The notes below the pieces were generated by a model. That model was not told the origin of the DNA. It did not search any database and was given only the letters and a program-made list of their open reading frames with translations. A program made the translations under genes and the position numbers. DNA of 64,000 bases from Spirodela intermedia (lineage: Eukaryota; Streptophyta; Magnoliopsida; Alismatales; Araceae): positions 935,001 through 999,000 of the forward strand of contig LR746266.1 of the NCBI GenBank assembly GCA_902729315.2. Direction: 5' to 3'. Below, piece by piece: positions 22,693 through 32,658 of the stretch. Position 1 is the first letter of the stretch, and every line of letters begins with the position of its first letter.

Positions 22693-24917
22693 GAAAAGCG
22701 CCGCGAGCTTCTCTCTTCTTCCCCTGAAGGGAAAGTCTCGGCATTTCCCCAGTCACCATCTGAAATCGACCGCCGTCGAAGAAGAGATAGCTACGAACGG
22801 AAGCAGAACGGTCGGCAGCCGGAGAAAGGAGCTATTCTCCGCGCACTTACGGAGGGAATCCCGCCAACCTCTGGTTCTTTCTCGTCTCGGCCGTCACCCT
22901 CGCCGTTGGATTCTACAGTTCCTCTCTGGCCCACCGAAGACAAGACTCTTTGTCTCCTAGTGGGGTAGGACCGGCATCTTATTTTTTTTGTCGTGACATG
23001 ATCTGGCGTGGACACAATCGGAACCGTCAATCGTCATGTCATCAAGTGAAATCTGAGCCGTTGATCTATGTTCTCCTTTCCCTTCTCGACGACCTCGAGT
23101 TCCCCAGTTTCCCGCCTTCGTCCGATCCTGCCTCCGGCGCTGGCGGTGGCCTCTTCCTCTTTGGGATCGCCGTCCTCGCCATACTTACCTCTCCTCATCC
23201 GCCTTGAGTGGGGCTTCGGACCACCCCGTCGACGTTCGCAAGCAGTCGATATTGATTTTGTGCTCTTTGCGTTCCTCGGCTCGCCTGGCCTGATGATCAT
23301 CTGCCCGCTCGTGGTTGGGGTGGCGGCCATCTCCGACCGTGGCGCATTCTGGATCCCCGAGGGATTTTTACCTATAAGGCCAGGAAACAGGTGGAATGAC
23401 ATCCCGACTAGTCTTAAATTCATTGGCGGAGAAGGTCCTCCAATGCCACTGCACTGTCATTCTTATGGTAGCAATGCGCCTATGGCGCGGATCTGTCGGA
23501 CTCTGATGGATGAAGGTGTTTAGAGTACTGTGTCTTCATCATGGCAGGTTAAATGGGAGATTAAAGGGTTCGCGTCCATACCATCAATAGATCTTTGATT
23601 GTTTAGGATATTATTACGAGTTTTCGAACAATTAATTGTGATAATTACGGTCTGATTTTACCTGTATCATTTGTGTGATTTAGAGGCGGCTTCGCTTTGT
23701 GATCGTTCTGCAATTTGAAACCTCGGTCTTTCCACTGGATATTCCATTCTGTCCATTTGACTGCTCTTGCGTGACGACTGTATATGAATTCGAGAAAACA
23801 TAGCAAAAAGACCTGCAATACATTTCCGACTCCAAAACAGGAGAGAGTTCTCAAATACGCGTTCAGGAATCTCCATTCGCATTTCCTAATTCTGTTTACA
23901 TGTGCACCGAAAACTAATCAATATGAAACTGTGGATGCTGATTTCTTGTGAAGCAGGTAACTTAGAAACTTGGTTTATAACCAGACGTAAAAACACCGAT
24001 GATCTGCTTCGAATGAATGTATGCCATTGCTCTGCTGTCAATCAATAAACGATTTAATTGACTGTTCCCAGGTAGAGTTTCAAGTGATCTTCTCGTCCGC
24101 ATATGGCAATGAAATGTGGAGCTATCTCTTCAGAAACCTGCAATGATAGTCGATAGGTTATATGTTTGGTCCTTCCACGTCTACAATTGCTTGATCATCA
24201 GTCTAAGAGAGTTATAAAGGACAAGAACGTTGTGGGTAATTTTTCGCTCCATTTAATTTTTTTAATCTGTTGGGGATTTAATTTTGCGGATGTATCAATG
24301 CAAACCTAGTTAATTGACATGCATCCCTAGTAAGAGTAGTATTTCACTCCCTATGCCCAAATTATTTCGTCTTTCAAGTTCTATCTTAGGATTTTCATCG
24401 TATATCATTATTGAGCCAAAATTGCTTTCCTCGGAGGATATCCGTAACTTAATTCGTGGAGAAAACGAAAAACAGATTATCCATTGATGAAGCTGTGAGT
24501 TCTTCATTATTAGCTTTCATCATATAACTCTTTTGGAGAACCTGATATACTGCTTTTACGAGAAATGTTAGTATTGTCACTTCGAGCCATGATTAATGGT
24601 TTCAGCAGAAACCTTAATCATCGTCTAAAGGTTTCTAACAGCACAACTATGGTTAGATAAAACCAGGGGTTGACCCGGGAGTGCCAATGTTGCTCAATTG
24701 TCCTACTTGGAAAGGTCTGCTAGAATGACTAAGCATCTCCTTCTCTACAACGAAACGTGGGGTGGGATGGAGATCTCAAGCTGCTCATGGATTTATGCAG
24801 CTTTCCTTGTTCTGATTCTGCGATGTTGAGGCTTGGAGAAGCCGCTCTTCAGCTCTGCCTGTCATCCCCGGCGGCGGCCGATCGGAGCTACCTGCAACGG
24901 CGTGGCGGCGGCGCGTC
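22693..24917. other. Long intergenic region with one doubtful open frame
   Basis: About 2.2 kb. Overlapping open frames on both strands occupy 22950-23523; from there to 24917 the sequence is AT-rich with no recognisable exon. The right end is the 3' flank of the CHX gene. Confidence 0.45.
23068..23523 (+). CDS. Hypothetical small protein (doubtful)
   Basis: A 151-codon frame with an ATG and a TAG. The N-terminal part is Ser/Pro-rich, resembling a plastid or mitochondrial transit peptide; a hydrophobic segment IICPLVVGVAAIS lies near residues 75-88. I recognise no family. A minus-strand open frame of 129 codons overlaps most of it, so coding cannot be assigned to either strand with confidence. 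The sequence is GC-rich, which alone lengthens open frames. Confidence 0.2.
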   Translation: MFSFPFSTTSSSPVSRLRPILPPALAVASSSLGSPSSPYLPLLIRLEWGFGPPRRRSQAVDIDFVLFAFLGSPGLMIICPLVVGVAAISDRGAFWIPEGFLPIRPGNRWNDIPTSLKFIGGEGPPMPLHCHSYGSNAPMARICRTLMDEGV

Positions 24918-27386
24918 CTAACTCGGCGTGGAGCGTTTGCGGAGACTGAGACTGGCGGACAACTCTTTGTCACGGTGGGCCCCTTCCGATTGCTGCACTC
25001 CCACCCTGGTCTGCTGCTGCACCACAAGAGTGGAGACGGTGCATCCGAAGTCCGTGGAGGCGAGAACGTCGCCGAGGGCTCCCAGCTCCGGGTATTCGCT
25101 CCACAGGGACAGGCCCTCCGTCAGCGGCGACTTCTTCCCCTTCCGCAGCCCGACGACCAGCAGGCTGAAGTAGCTGCTCGAAGATCGGATCACTCCGATG
25201 GTCCCCTGGCCGTCCTTCACCACCTCCTCCCGGTACGTCACCCTGTGATTTTGTATTGTGCTCATCCTGAATTCGCTCACCATTTCGTCGTCCAGGTCCT
25301 CCTCTGCGCAGGGCTCCCTCCACTCTCTGGGAAGCCGGTACCGGACCACTGTGACGCCGGTGGTCGGGTTCTCCGCCGCCCGGATGGCGAACGCCACCGC
25401 CTCCCTGTCGTCTGCCCCGTCGAGGAAGTACACGGCGATGTGGTACAGCAAGTGGTCGGCTGTGGAGGGTCCCTGGTCCACGAGGATGCCGACGGAGCAG
25501 GGCGCGTAATTCAGGGTGTTGATGTTCATGTTTTTCAGGGCTGCGACCGTTTCCATGCTGCCGTCGATGGCCATCTTCTTGTGGAAGTGGAGGATCACGA
25601 AGGACGCCTTCTTCTCGAGAGCCAGCGCGCAGACGTCGTCGTGCATGGTGGCCTGTGGCGAGATGGCAACGAAGGGCAGCACCAAGATGGACCCTTTGTT
25701 CTCCTGCTGGAGGAAGCTGAAGGCGTTCATGATGTGGTCCGTCTCGGCGGCGCCGCCGGCAGACCCCTTGGGCTTCCTGTAGGAGGCGAGGCAGGTCTTG
25801 AGGAGCTCGACGATGGGGACGACGTTCTCCTGGGTGTGGATGCAGGCCAAGATCCGCAGCTCCGCTTCCATCCTGGAGTGCTGGAGGGTCCTCCTCTTGT
25901 TGACCAGGTAATCCATCGACGGCTTGTAGGTGATCTTCACCAGGAAGTTGGTGACGACGGAGAAGGCCACTACGCAGAGGACCATCACCGCGTACATCTG
26001 CCCGTCAACGATCTGCGGCCACAGGACACACGATCTGGGTCAACTCCACCTCTGCTGCTGCTCTGTGAGTTTGATCAACTCTGTTTTTTTCACTCACGTC
26101 GGCGTCAATTCAGGACGTAGACTTCGAAGATGCCCTTGGTGTTCATCATCAGAGCTAGAGTCAGCGCGTCGCGGAGGGGGACCTTGCAGTACATGGAGGG
26201 CAGCAGCACGCCGACTACCTTGCCCACGCCGCCGAGGAGGACGAAGAAGACGACGTACCCGCAGCGCGCCCTGTCAGAGATGGCGTGGACGTTCATCCTC
26301 AAATCGGCCCCCGCCATGAACAGCGGCACCAAGATCCCCGAAACCATGGTGTCGAATTTCCTGTCGAGGGTCGCCCCCAGCGGCGGGCCACCGGGGAGGG
26401 CCAACCCTAGCAGGAAGGCGTCGGTGGCGAACTGGTGGCCGATGACCTCGTTGATGAGCCCGCAGGCGAAGGCCATGGAGAGCACCGCCAGCAGGTGGCC
26501 CGCCTTCATCTGCTCCCCCTCCGGCGTCCTCCTGACGACCCACAGCGTCACCGGCCGAGCGACCAGCAGGATGAACCCTAGCAGGGCCAGGAAGGAGAAG
26601 AATGCGCCGATCCCCATCATTTGGCTCTTCGCCTTCATCCCCAGCCGGAGCGCCGTCTCTATGGTGGCGATCACCTTGTTGAACTCAGAGATCAGGGTGG
26701 CGGACATGGCGAGCCGGCCCACCTTGGAGTTGAGCAGGTTGAGCACGTCCAGCACGCAGGAGAGGACGGCGTAGGAGGTCCGCGCCCATGTCGCCGCCAG
26801 CTGGTATACTAACTCCTCCCTGAAGCCCACTGACATGGATTGCCGGAGCAGGAGGCCGAAGAAGGACATGAGCACGAAGGGGACCAAGGTGCAGGAGAAC
26901 CCCACCGCCGCCGCCTTCCTCCCGGACTTGGCGATCATCCCCATGTCCGTCTTCACCCCCACCATGAACAGGAACAGGATCACCCCCACGCCGGAGAGCA
27001 CGTCGAACTGTATCTTGCTCTGCGGCGGGAACAGCGCGGCGGCCACCCTCCGGTCACTGGCGGCGCCGGAGAACCCCACAATCGCCCCCGCCTAGCAGAA
27101 GAAAGAATGAGAAGAAGAAGACAAAGAAGATGGAGGGGAGAGGGTGGCGGCGACTTACGGCGATCTGGGAGACGACGCTGGACTGGCCGAGGCGGCGGAG
27201 GAGGGAGTGGGTGATGGCGGCGATGGCGGAGATGAGAGAGACCTGCGTCAGCAGCAGCGGGAGGGCGTGCGACAGCGGCTTCTTCCCCAGCCACACGCCG
27301 GTGGAGGTGACCAGGATTCTGCGGTAACACACCACCTGGTGAACCGGGCGAGTCCTGTTTCCGGCGACGACCAACTGCGCATCCAT
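24918..27386 (-). CDS. CHX-type cation/H+ antiporter (CPA2), apparently frameshifted
   Basis: CHX proteins exchange monovalent cations for protons across plant membranes. Three exons are seen on the minus strand: 27386-27159 (76 codons), 27091-26098 and 26012-24918. Exon 1 starts MDAQLVVAG and holds the first membrane helix, ending SVVSQIA. Exon 2 carries most of the transporter domain: FPPQSKIQFDVLSGVGVILFLFMVG, GRLAMSATLIS and FATDAFLLGLALPGG. Exon 3 encodes the last helix and the cytosolic USP-like tail (AELRILACIHTQENV, GILVDQG). In exon 2 an in-frame TGA occurs at 26105-26107, nine bases before a strong GTGAGT donor, and that donor is one base out of phase with exon 3. The acidic residues usual in the TM6 motif are reduced to a single Glu (LISEFNKV). 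This is either a recent pseudogene, a sequencing error, or an unusual splice. Confidence 0.8.
26098..26119 (-). other. Premature stop and phase break at CHX exon 2 end
   Basis: TGA at 26107-26105 follows the codons for VYVLN. The exon 2 length to the canonical donor at 26097 is 994 bases, which leaves one base over, whereas exon 3 is clearly read in phase 0 from 26012 (IVDGQMYAVMV). A one-base surplus in this short stretch explains both the stop and the phase conflict. Confidence 0.7.
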
Positions 27387-27426
27387 CCCCACGGCGACGG
27401 CGGTTCTCCCTCCCCGACAGACAGCT

Positions 27427-27429
<3 letters not shown>

Positions 27430-27461
<32 letters not shown>
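27430..27461. repeat. (GA)n microsatellite in the CHX leader ((CT)n on the sense strand)
   Basis: Uninterrupted dinucleotide run 44 bases upstream of the CHX ATG, in the presumed 5' leader. Confidence 0.9.
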
Positions 27462-27462
<1 letters not shown>

Positions 27463-27759
27463 CAGCTCCTGGTTGGTCTAACCTTGGCAGGGGATGCCGG
27501 TGATTTTCCGGGTCGCCGCCGGGTTCTGCGGGACGCGACTCCAAGCAGCGGAGGAGTCGGACCGAGGAATCCGAACGCCCAATAAAGGCCATGGATGGAG
27601 AATGGACCCACTTGAGGGTTGACCGCGGCTAGGGTGGCATGCCCACGTGGCACAAGCGCGGCCGGGGTCAATCAACTCCTTCCCCAACCCGACGAAGCAA
27701 GCAACGTCGCTCGTCTTCTCCCCAGCAGGAGGCCAGATCTGCAGCGACAGAAGACGGTG

Positions 27760-28453
27760 ATGGGTAGTGCCGCCGATGCCCCCGTGGCCCTGCCAGAGGC
27801 CCCCCCCGTGGGGGCGGCCGCCGGAGAGGAGATCACGCCGCCGCCGCCGGCGGTGGCCAGTTGGCGGAGGCAGAGCCTGCTAGAGAAGGACACGGTGGTG
27901 CTGAGGGCAGTGGGGTGCCTCTTCTCCGCTCTGGCTTTCCTCGTGATGGTCACCAACAAGCACGGCGATTGGAAGGAATTCGAGAAGTACGAAGAGTACA
28001 GGTGATTTTTCCTCGATCTTGTGAGGTGATTTCCGCGGAGGATCGTCTTCTTCAACACAGGTGAGGTGGGTAATTTCCATTTCCGCCGCTTTCCATCCGC
28101 CAGGTATGCGGTGGCGATCTCCGCAGTGGGCTTCCTCTACACGGCGGCGCAGCTGGCCCGGCGGATCCTCCGGGGGGACAATTGGGATGGCTTGCTGCCT
28201 CGGCGAGCGGCGGCGGCGGCGGTGGATTTCGCCGGCGATCAGGTAGGCATCCTTCTCCGGCCGATCCGCCCCCGCCGGATCTGTGAATTGGCCATTTAGA
28301 ATGGTACAGAGACTGGGAAGAGCAAGCTTTTCTCTTTCCCCTTGGAGACAGGGGATGAGGCAATGCAGCATACAGGGCTTGTCTCGAAGTGGCCTTTCTG
28401 TTTAACCAGAAGGTAGAAGATGATGGTGCACTCTCTCATCATCTATCGGGCAG

Positions 28454-28494
<41 letters not shown>

Positions 28495-28730
28495 TTCTTG
28501 GACTGACCAAATGCGCTCTCTCTCTCTCTTGTTCTCAGTTGATTGCCTACCTGCTGATCTCGGCGCTGTCAGCGGCGATCCCGATCACGAATCGTATGCG
28601 TGAGGGAGCTGATAATATCTTCACCGACGCGTCAGCGGCTTCCATCAGCATGGCCTTCTTCGCCTTCGCCGCCCTCGCCCTCTCGGCCATGGTCTCTGGA
28701 TTCAAGCTTTCCAGGCATGCTTATATATAA
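27760..28730 (+). CDS. CASP-like membrane protein (CASPL4-type)
   Basis: CASP-like proteins are four-helix plasma-membrane proteins related to the Casparian strip scaffold proteins and MARVEL proteins. Three exons, 27760-28001, 28104-28242 and 28539-28730, join in phase to give 190 residues. A Pro/Ala-rich cytosolic N-terminus leads to WRRQSLLEKDTVVLRAVGCL. Next come TM1 (residues about 50-70), then the motif HGDWKEFEKYEEYRY typical of the CASPL4 group, TM2 (AVAISAVGFLYTAAQLARRI), TM3 (LIAYLLISALSAAIPITNR) and TM4 (ISMAFFAFAALALSAMVSG). The protein ends shortly after TM4. The start is divergent from the CHX gene, 373 bases apart, so they may share a promoter region. The intron 2 acceptor is preceded by a CT repeat. 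Confidence 0.9.
28456..28493 (+). repeat. (GA)n microsatellite in CASPL intron 2
   Basis: A pure GA run in the 296-base intron 28243-28538. It is followed at about 28514-28530 by a CT run that forms the polypyrimidine tract before the acceptor, so the two could pair as a hairpin. Confidence 0.85.
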
Positions 28731-29168
28731 CCTCTCCTCTCTTTCCCCCCAACACCCCCTTCAACCCGCAGATGCACAGAGTTGGAGCGAGCAAGAGAGA
28801 GAGAGAGAGGGAGACCTTCACTTCTTCGATGGATACAAACAGATTGTATGAATTATTGTAATTTTTTGATTTATTGACATTGCGAAAGAATCCATACAAG
28901 AATCCGGAAACGAGGCAGATGGTAAGCTATGAGGATTCCTAAAGCAATCCAGAGGACAACATCTCTCTCTCTCTCTCTCTATCCCAGATGAACAGAGTGG
29001 AAACAGAAACAGTATCCACAGATACTCTTTCTTCTCCCCGTTTTTAGCCCTGTTTCACGCTTTCAGAGTCAGTCTAGATCATCTTCACCGGCCCAAACCC
29101 GCCCCTCTGGCGGTCTGCGGACGGCCGACTCCCGGAATAGTTCATCCCCTCCGCTTCTACTCCGCCTT
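28731..29168. other. Convergent intergenic region, CASPL and WRKY 3' ends
   Basis: Contains a GA run near 28796-28809 and a CT run near 28964-28981. No gene is seen; 3' untranslated sequences of two convergent genes are expected here. Confidence 0.5.
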
Positions 29169-30872
29169 CTACGCGACTCCCTGCCGGTCCTGCGGGTGGC
29201 TCGCGTAGTTCCCCGGCGGTCGCAGCATCTTCAGAGTGAACGGCTTCTCGCCGCCGAAGGGAGCGCTGACCGTCATTTGAACCGCCGGTCCGGCAGTGGC
29301 GGAGGGCCTCAGGGGCACTGTCACGCCGCCGCCGCCGACGTCGGCCGGCGGCCTGTTCGCCGCCGCACCGCCGCCACGGCCTGCCGGGAGGTCGTGGTTG
29401 TGTTTCCCCTCGTACGTCGTGATGACCGCCCTCGGATCGTTCGACGCCCTCTCCACATGCTTCCTTACCGGGCATCCCACGCTGGTGCACTTATAGTAGC
29501 TCCTGATCGCCCGAAACAAAGACCAGGTTGAGCAAGAAGAAGAAGATTGAGAAGAAGAAGAAGAAGAAGAAGAAGCAGAAGAAGAAGAAGAAGAAGAAGA
29601 AGAAGAAGAAGAAGATTGAGAAGAAGAAGAATCTGACCTGGGGTTGGGGTTCCCCTTGACCACCTTCTGGCCATACTTCCTCCAGCGGTAGCCGTCGTCG
29701 AGGATGTCGACATCGCTGGTCGTCTGAACTACCACTCTGGGTTCCCTCACCGCTCTGTTCCCGGCGCCGGAAGCCGCCTCTCCCTCCCCGCTCCTCCTGC
29801 GAACACAGCAAGGAAGCCGCCGTAAGACGCGCCTCCCAGTCTTTCCGCAAAAAGTAATCTTGCGGCCATATTGCTTACCCCCGCTTGGCATCTGGTTCAT
29901 CATCGTCAAAGTCGCCCCCGTCGGGGCGGCTCCGGTGAGCCCCCCCGCTGGCATCCTCCTCGTCACAGAAGGAACCAGAGGAATACTCCGGCGTCACGGC
30001 GGAATCGGCCCTCTCGAGAGGCGCCGGTGCCGGCGCCGGAGCTAACAGAGAGGAGGAACTCCTCCTCGTCGACTGCGGCTTCGGGTGGTTGTGGACGCCC
30101 TTATAGACGATCTCTGTGATCTGGCCCTCGAGGGTCGTCTCCACCTGCTTCTTCGTTGGGCAATTCGGATGGGTGCACTTGTAGTAGCTCCGGGGGTTCT
30201 CACTTCCCTTCACCACCTTCTGCCCATACTTCCTCCAGTTAAACCCGTCGTCGGCCTTCTGAGTCCCGCCGGTGGCACCGCCGCCGCTGCTCTGAGCGGC
30301 CTCCGGAGCTGGCTCCGCCTTGAGACTTCTCCTGATGGGGGGGATCTCGGCAAATCCCGTCTGGAAGGAGAAATCAGAGCTGGCTCCGCCGTCTTCTTCC
30401 TTGACGACTTCCGGCGGATGGCCGGCGGAAGGGGCCGGCTTGCCGTCGAATGATCCGGCGGGGAAGGAGCCTGTCGTCGGCGAGGCGAGAATCTGTCGAC
30501 GGGGAAGAAACAGTGAGATCGGAACCATCCATGGCGGCGCTGCAGGGGAAGTTTCCGGGAAATTACGTTGGAAGAAGAGAGGAGGACGGGGGAGTCGAGG
30601 AGCTCGGTAGGGCTGAGGCCGGCGAGAAAGCTGAAGCAGGAAGGGGAGAAGGGCCGGGGGGAGATAGGCAGCGACGGCGGTGGCGCGGATTTGAACTTGG
30701 GCCCGCCGGCGGCGTCCCGATCGGAGGAGGAGACCTTCGGCCGGCCACCTCCCGCGAGGTCCTCGCCTCCGTTGAGGAGCTCGGTGAAGGACGGCGGCAA
30801 CTGCGACGAGAAAGAGAATTCCGCCGGGCAGGCGTTCGTGGACGTCCCCAAGCTCTCCGAGGCAGAACCCAT
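29169..30872 (-). CDS. Group I WRKY transcription factor (WRKY33-like)
   Basis: Four exons on the minus strand (30872-30567, 30492-29879, 29796-29638, 29502-29169) join in phase to give 470 residues. Both WRKY domains are intact: the N-terminal one has [21 protein letters not shown] with a C2H2 finger ending HNH; the C-terminal one has [20 protein letters not shown], with the characteristic group I intron inside the Arg codon after NPNP. Ser-Pro rich segments near residues 25-95 ([14 protein letters not shown]) resemble the D-motif/SP cluster phosphorylated by MAP kinases in WRKY33-type proteins. Family knowledge links this clade to defence and camalexin-type responses; the assignment to the WRKY33 clade is inference. 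The upstream region has many W-boxes, consistent with autoregulation. Intron 3 is mostly a CTT repeat on the sense strand. Confidence 0.94.
29534..29632 (-). repeat. (GAA)n repeat, (CTT)n on the sense strand of WRKY intron 3
   Basis: Fills most of the intron 29503-29637 inside the C-terminal WRKY domain codons. Translated antisense frames of poly-Ser, poly-Leu or poly-Phe here are artefacts of this repeat. Confidence 0.9.
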
Positions 30873-30926
30873 GGACCCTTCGGGGAAGAACCAGAGATTG
30901 TTAGAGAAGCGATGCTCCTTCAATTT

Positions 30927-31043
30927 AGAGAGAGAGAGAGAGAGGAAGGCAAGAGGTCTACGTCGACTCTTACGAGTCTGAAGGAGACGTAGAGAATATC
31001 CTTGCAGGGGAGGGAGAAGGGTTAGCGAGAGAGAGAGAGAGAG
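30927..31043. repeat. (GA)n runs in the WRKY 5' leader
   Basis: Two GA runs, about 30927-30944 and 31026-31043, lie 55 and 154 bases upstream of the WRKY start. On the transcribed sense strand they read (CT)n. Confidence 0.85.
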
Positions 31044-31432
31044 GGGGAGGCCAGTGATGGAGCAGGTAAGCGTCATCCAGAGAGCAGGACGAACAAGGCG
31101 GTGGAAGCCACGTTAGTCAAGGCTGGTGGGTTTGACTCGGACGGCGGAGGAAGCTTGCAGGATTGTTCCTCTTTCGCACGCGCAACGAATCGGATTCCTT
31201 TTTCGCACGTGCCGAAATCCCCACAGATCCCTCCCCCGCCCTAACGTCACTACTTGACCATCGTCTCCGTTCACACGTGCGCCGTCCAATGAGAGTCGGG
31301 TGGGCCCCACACCCGTTTTAACCCATAATGCCCAGACAGATGTCGACAGAGAGAGAGAGAGGGTGGGCGCCCATTGGTCGGACGCTTCCCCGGTGGTGAC
31401 GGCATCGGCCTCAGTCGCTACCCACGAAGAGC

Positions 31433-31440
31433 GAGAGAGA

Positions 31441-31474
<34 letters not shown>
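31433..31474. repeat. (GA)n microsatellite
   Basis: Nearly pure GA run in the region between the WRKY gene and the HMA gene. A further run lies at about 31656-31678, and a poly-T tract at about 31612-31627. Confidence 0.85.
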
Positions 31475-31475
<1 letters not shown>

Positions 31476-31567
31476 GTTGTTAAGTTCCATCCAATTATGT
31501 GGATTCCTCAAATCATCAGTGGATCAGACCGGCCGATTCAACGCAACTGACTGTGGGGCCCACTTGC

Positions 31568-31583
31568 CTTGTCACGTGACAAG
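31568..31583. promoter_or_regulatory. 16-bp perfect palindrome centred on a G-box
   Basis: CTTGTCACGTGACAAG is a perfect palindrome with the CACGTG core bound by bZIP and bHLH factors. It is 696 bases upstream of the WRKY start and inside the W-box cluster. Confidence 0.55.
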
Positions 31584-31878
31584 AGAAATGGTAAATATCT
31601 TGAAATATGTTTTTTTTTTTTTTTTTTGACAAAAGTCAGATCCCGGAAGATACAGAGAGAGAGAGAGAGAGAGAGAAAGAGGTTGACCCCGGGGCGATGG
31701 GCCCATTGGGCCGTGTACTTTGACTGGCTGTCTTGACCAAAAGGCCCAAACTAGGCCCCGTTGTTATATGTATTTATCGTATTTCACGACATGATACGAT
31801 TGACTTTCTACAGTGATGTCAACGACGTGGCGATCTCGTACATCTCTCTCACTCTCTCTCTATCTCTGTGTCGGGCCG

Positions 31879-32259
31879 TTAGTTCTCGGCGTTCCAGTCT
31901 GACGCATGCTTCCCGATCCTCCGCAGGGCCCGGGCGACCTCCTCCACCGTCACGTTCCCCGTCACCGTCACCTTGTTCAGCTCCCTCTCCACTTTGTAGG
32001 TCTCTATCTCTACGCAACCCTAGGATCAGCCCACTGACGGCGGAGAGAGATAGATACATAGCGAGAGAGAGAGAGGAGGGGGGATGGCGGAGCACCCTCG
32101 AGCTTCTTGATGGCCTTCTTGATCGCCTTGGCGCAATCCTGGCAGTGGACGCCGACCTTGAGCTCGACGACCTGCGAGGCAGCAGATGGGAGAGTCAGCG
32201 AATATGCCGGCAGGGTGTGGCGGCGGAGGGAGATGAGGAAGAGATGCGCTCACGGCCAT
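31879..32259 (-). CDS. Small heavy-metal-associated (HMA) protein, copper-chaperone-like
   Basis: A 70-residue single-domain HMA protein. Three exons on the minus strand are 32259-32254 (only ATG GCC), 32171-32096 and 32009-31879; they join in phase. The product begins MAVVELKVGVHCQDCAKAIK. The metal-binding CxxC is in VHCQDC, with the family's usual Met before the first Cys replaced by Val-His. The second half reads IETYKVERELNKVTVTGNV and completes the beta-alpha-beta-beta-alpha-beta fold, ending SDWNAEN. No isoprenylation CaaX box follows, so it is not an HIPP-type protein. The role is probably binding or handing over copper or another soft metal in the cytosol, an inference from the fold. 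Confidence 0.85.
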
Positions 32260-32658
32260 CGGAGTCTGCGGCGGCGAGGATGAGCTCCGGCGGAGGACGG
32301 AGGCGGATTTAAGGAGCTGGTGGATTCCTTTCTTCGTCCCGGGGGAAGCCCAGGCGGACTATTCTAGAGAGAGAAGGGCAGCTATCGTCTTCAGCTGGCT
32401 GTGCCTCCTTTTCCACTCTACGCCAAAAGACCCTGTTCATTGTTTTCTGCAACACCTTTTGTTAGAGAGAGAGAGAGAGAGAGGAGTTGACGGGGATTCA
32501 CTGTCCGTCGTTGGGATTGAAGCTATAAGAAGCCGACTCGTGTCTTGTTGCTTTCCTGCTCGAAGAAGGGTTGACCTGGACTTATCCAGTTGTCCGGAAC
32601 CCATTTATCCTCACTGGTTGCCCGATCATTTTCCTCCAAAGGTGGGATCTTGGGGAGG
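32260..32658. other. Divergent intergenic region, HMA and CaN genes
   Basis: About 400 bases between two divergent starts, so a shared promoter region is possible. It contains a GA run at 32464-32482 and two TTGAC cores near 32488 and 32570. Confidence 0.5.

Larger units (their letters stand above)
31115..31805. promoter_or_regulatory. W-box cluster upstream of the WRKY gene
   Basis: Seven TTGAC[CT] cores: 31115-31120 (minus orientation), then 31132-31137, 31254-31259, 31683-31688, 31720-31725, 31733-31738 and 31800-31805 (plus orientation). About one would be expected by chance in this length. W-boxes are the binding sites of WRKY factors, and WRKY33-type promoters are known to carry functional clusters. 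Confidence 0.6.

Noticed and set aside
24975-26120. 381-codon plus-strand frame opposite the CHX exons
   Set aside because: Antisense to a clear CHX exon; composition reflects its reverse complement.
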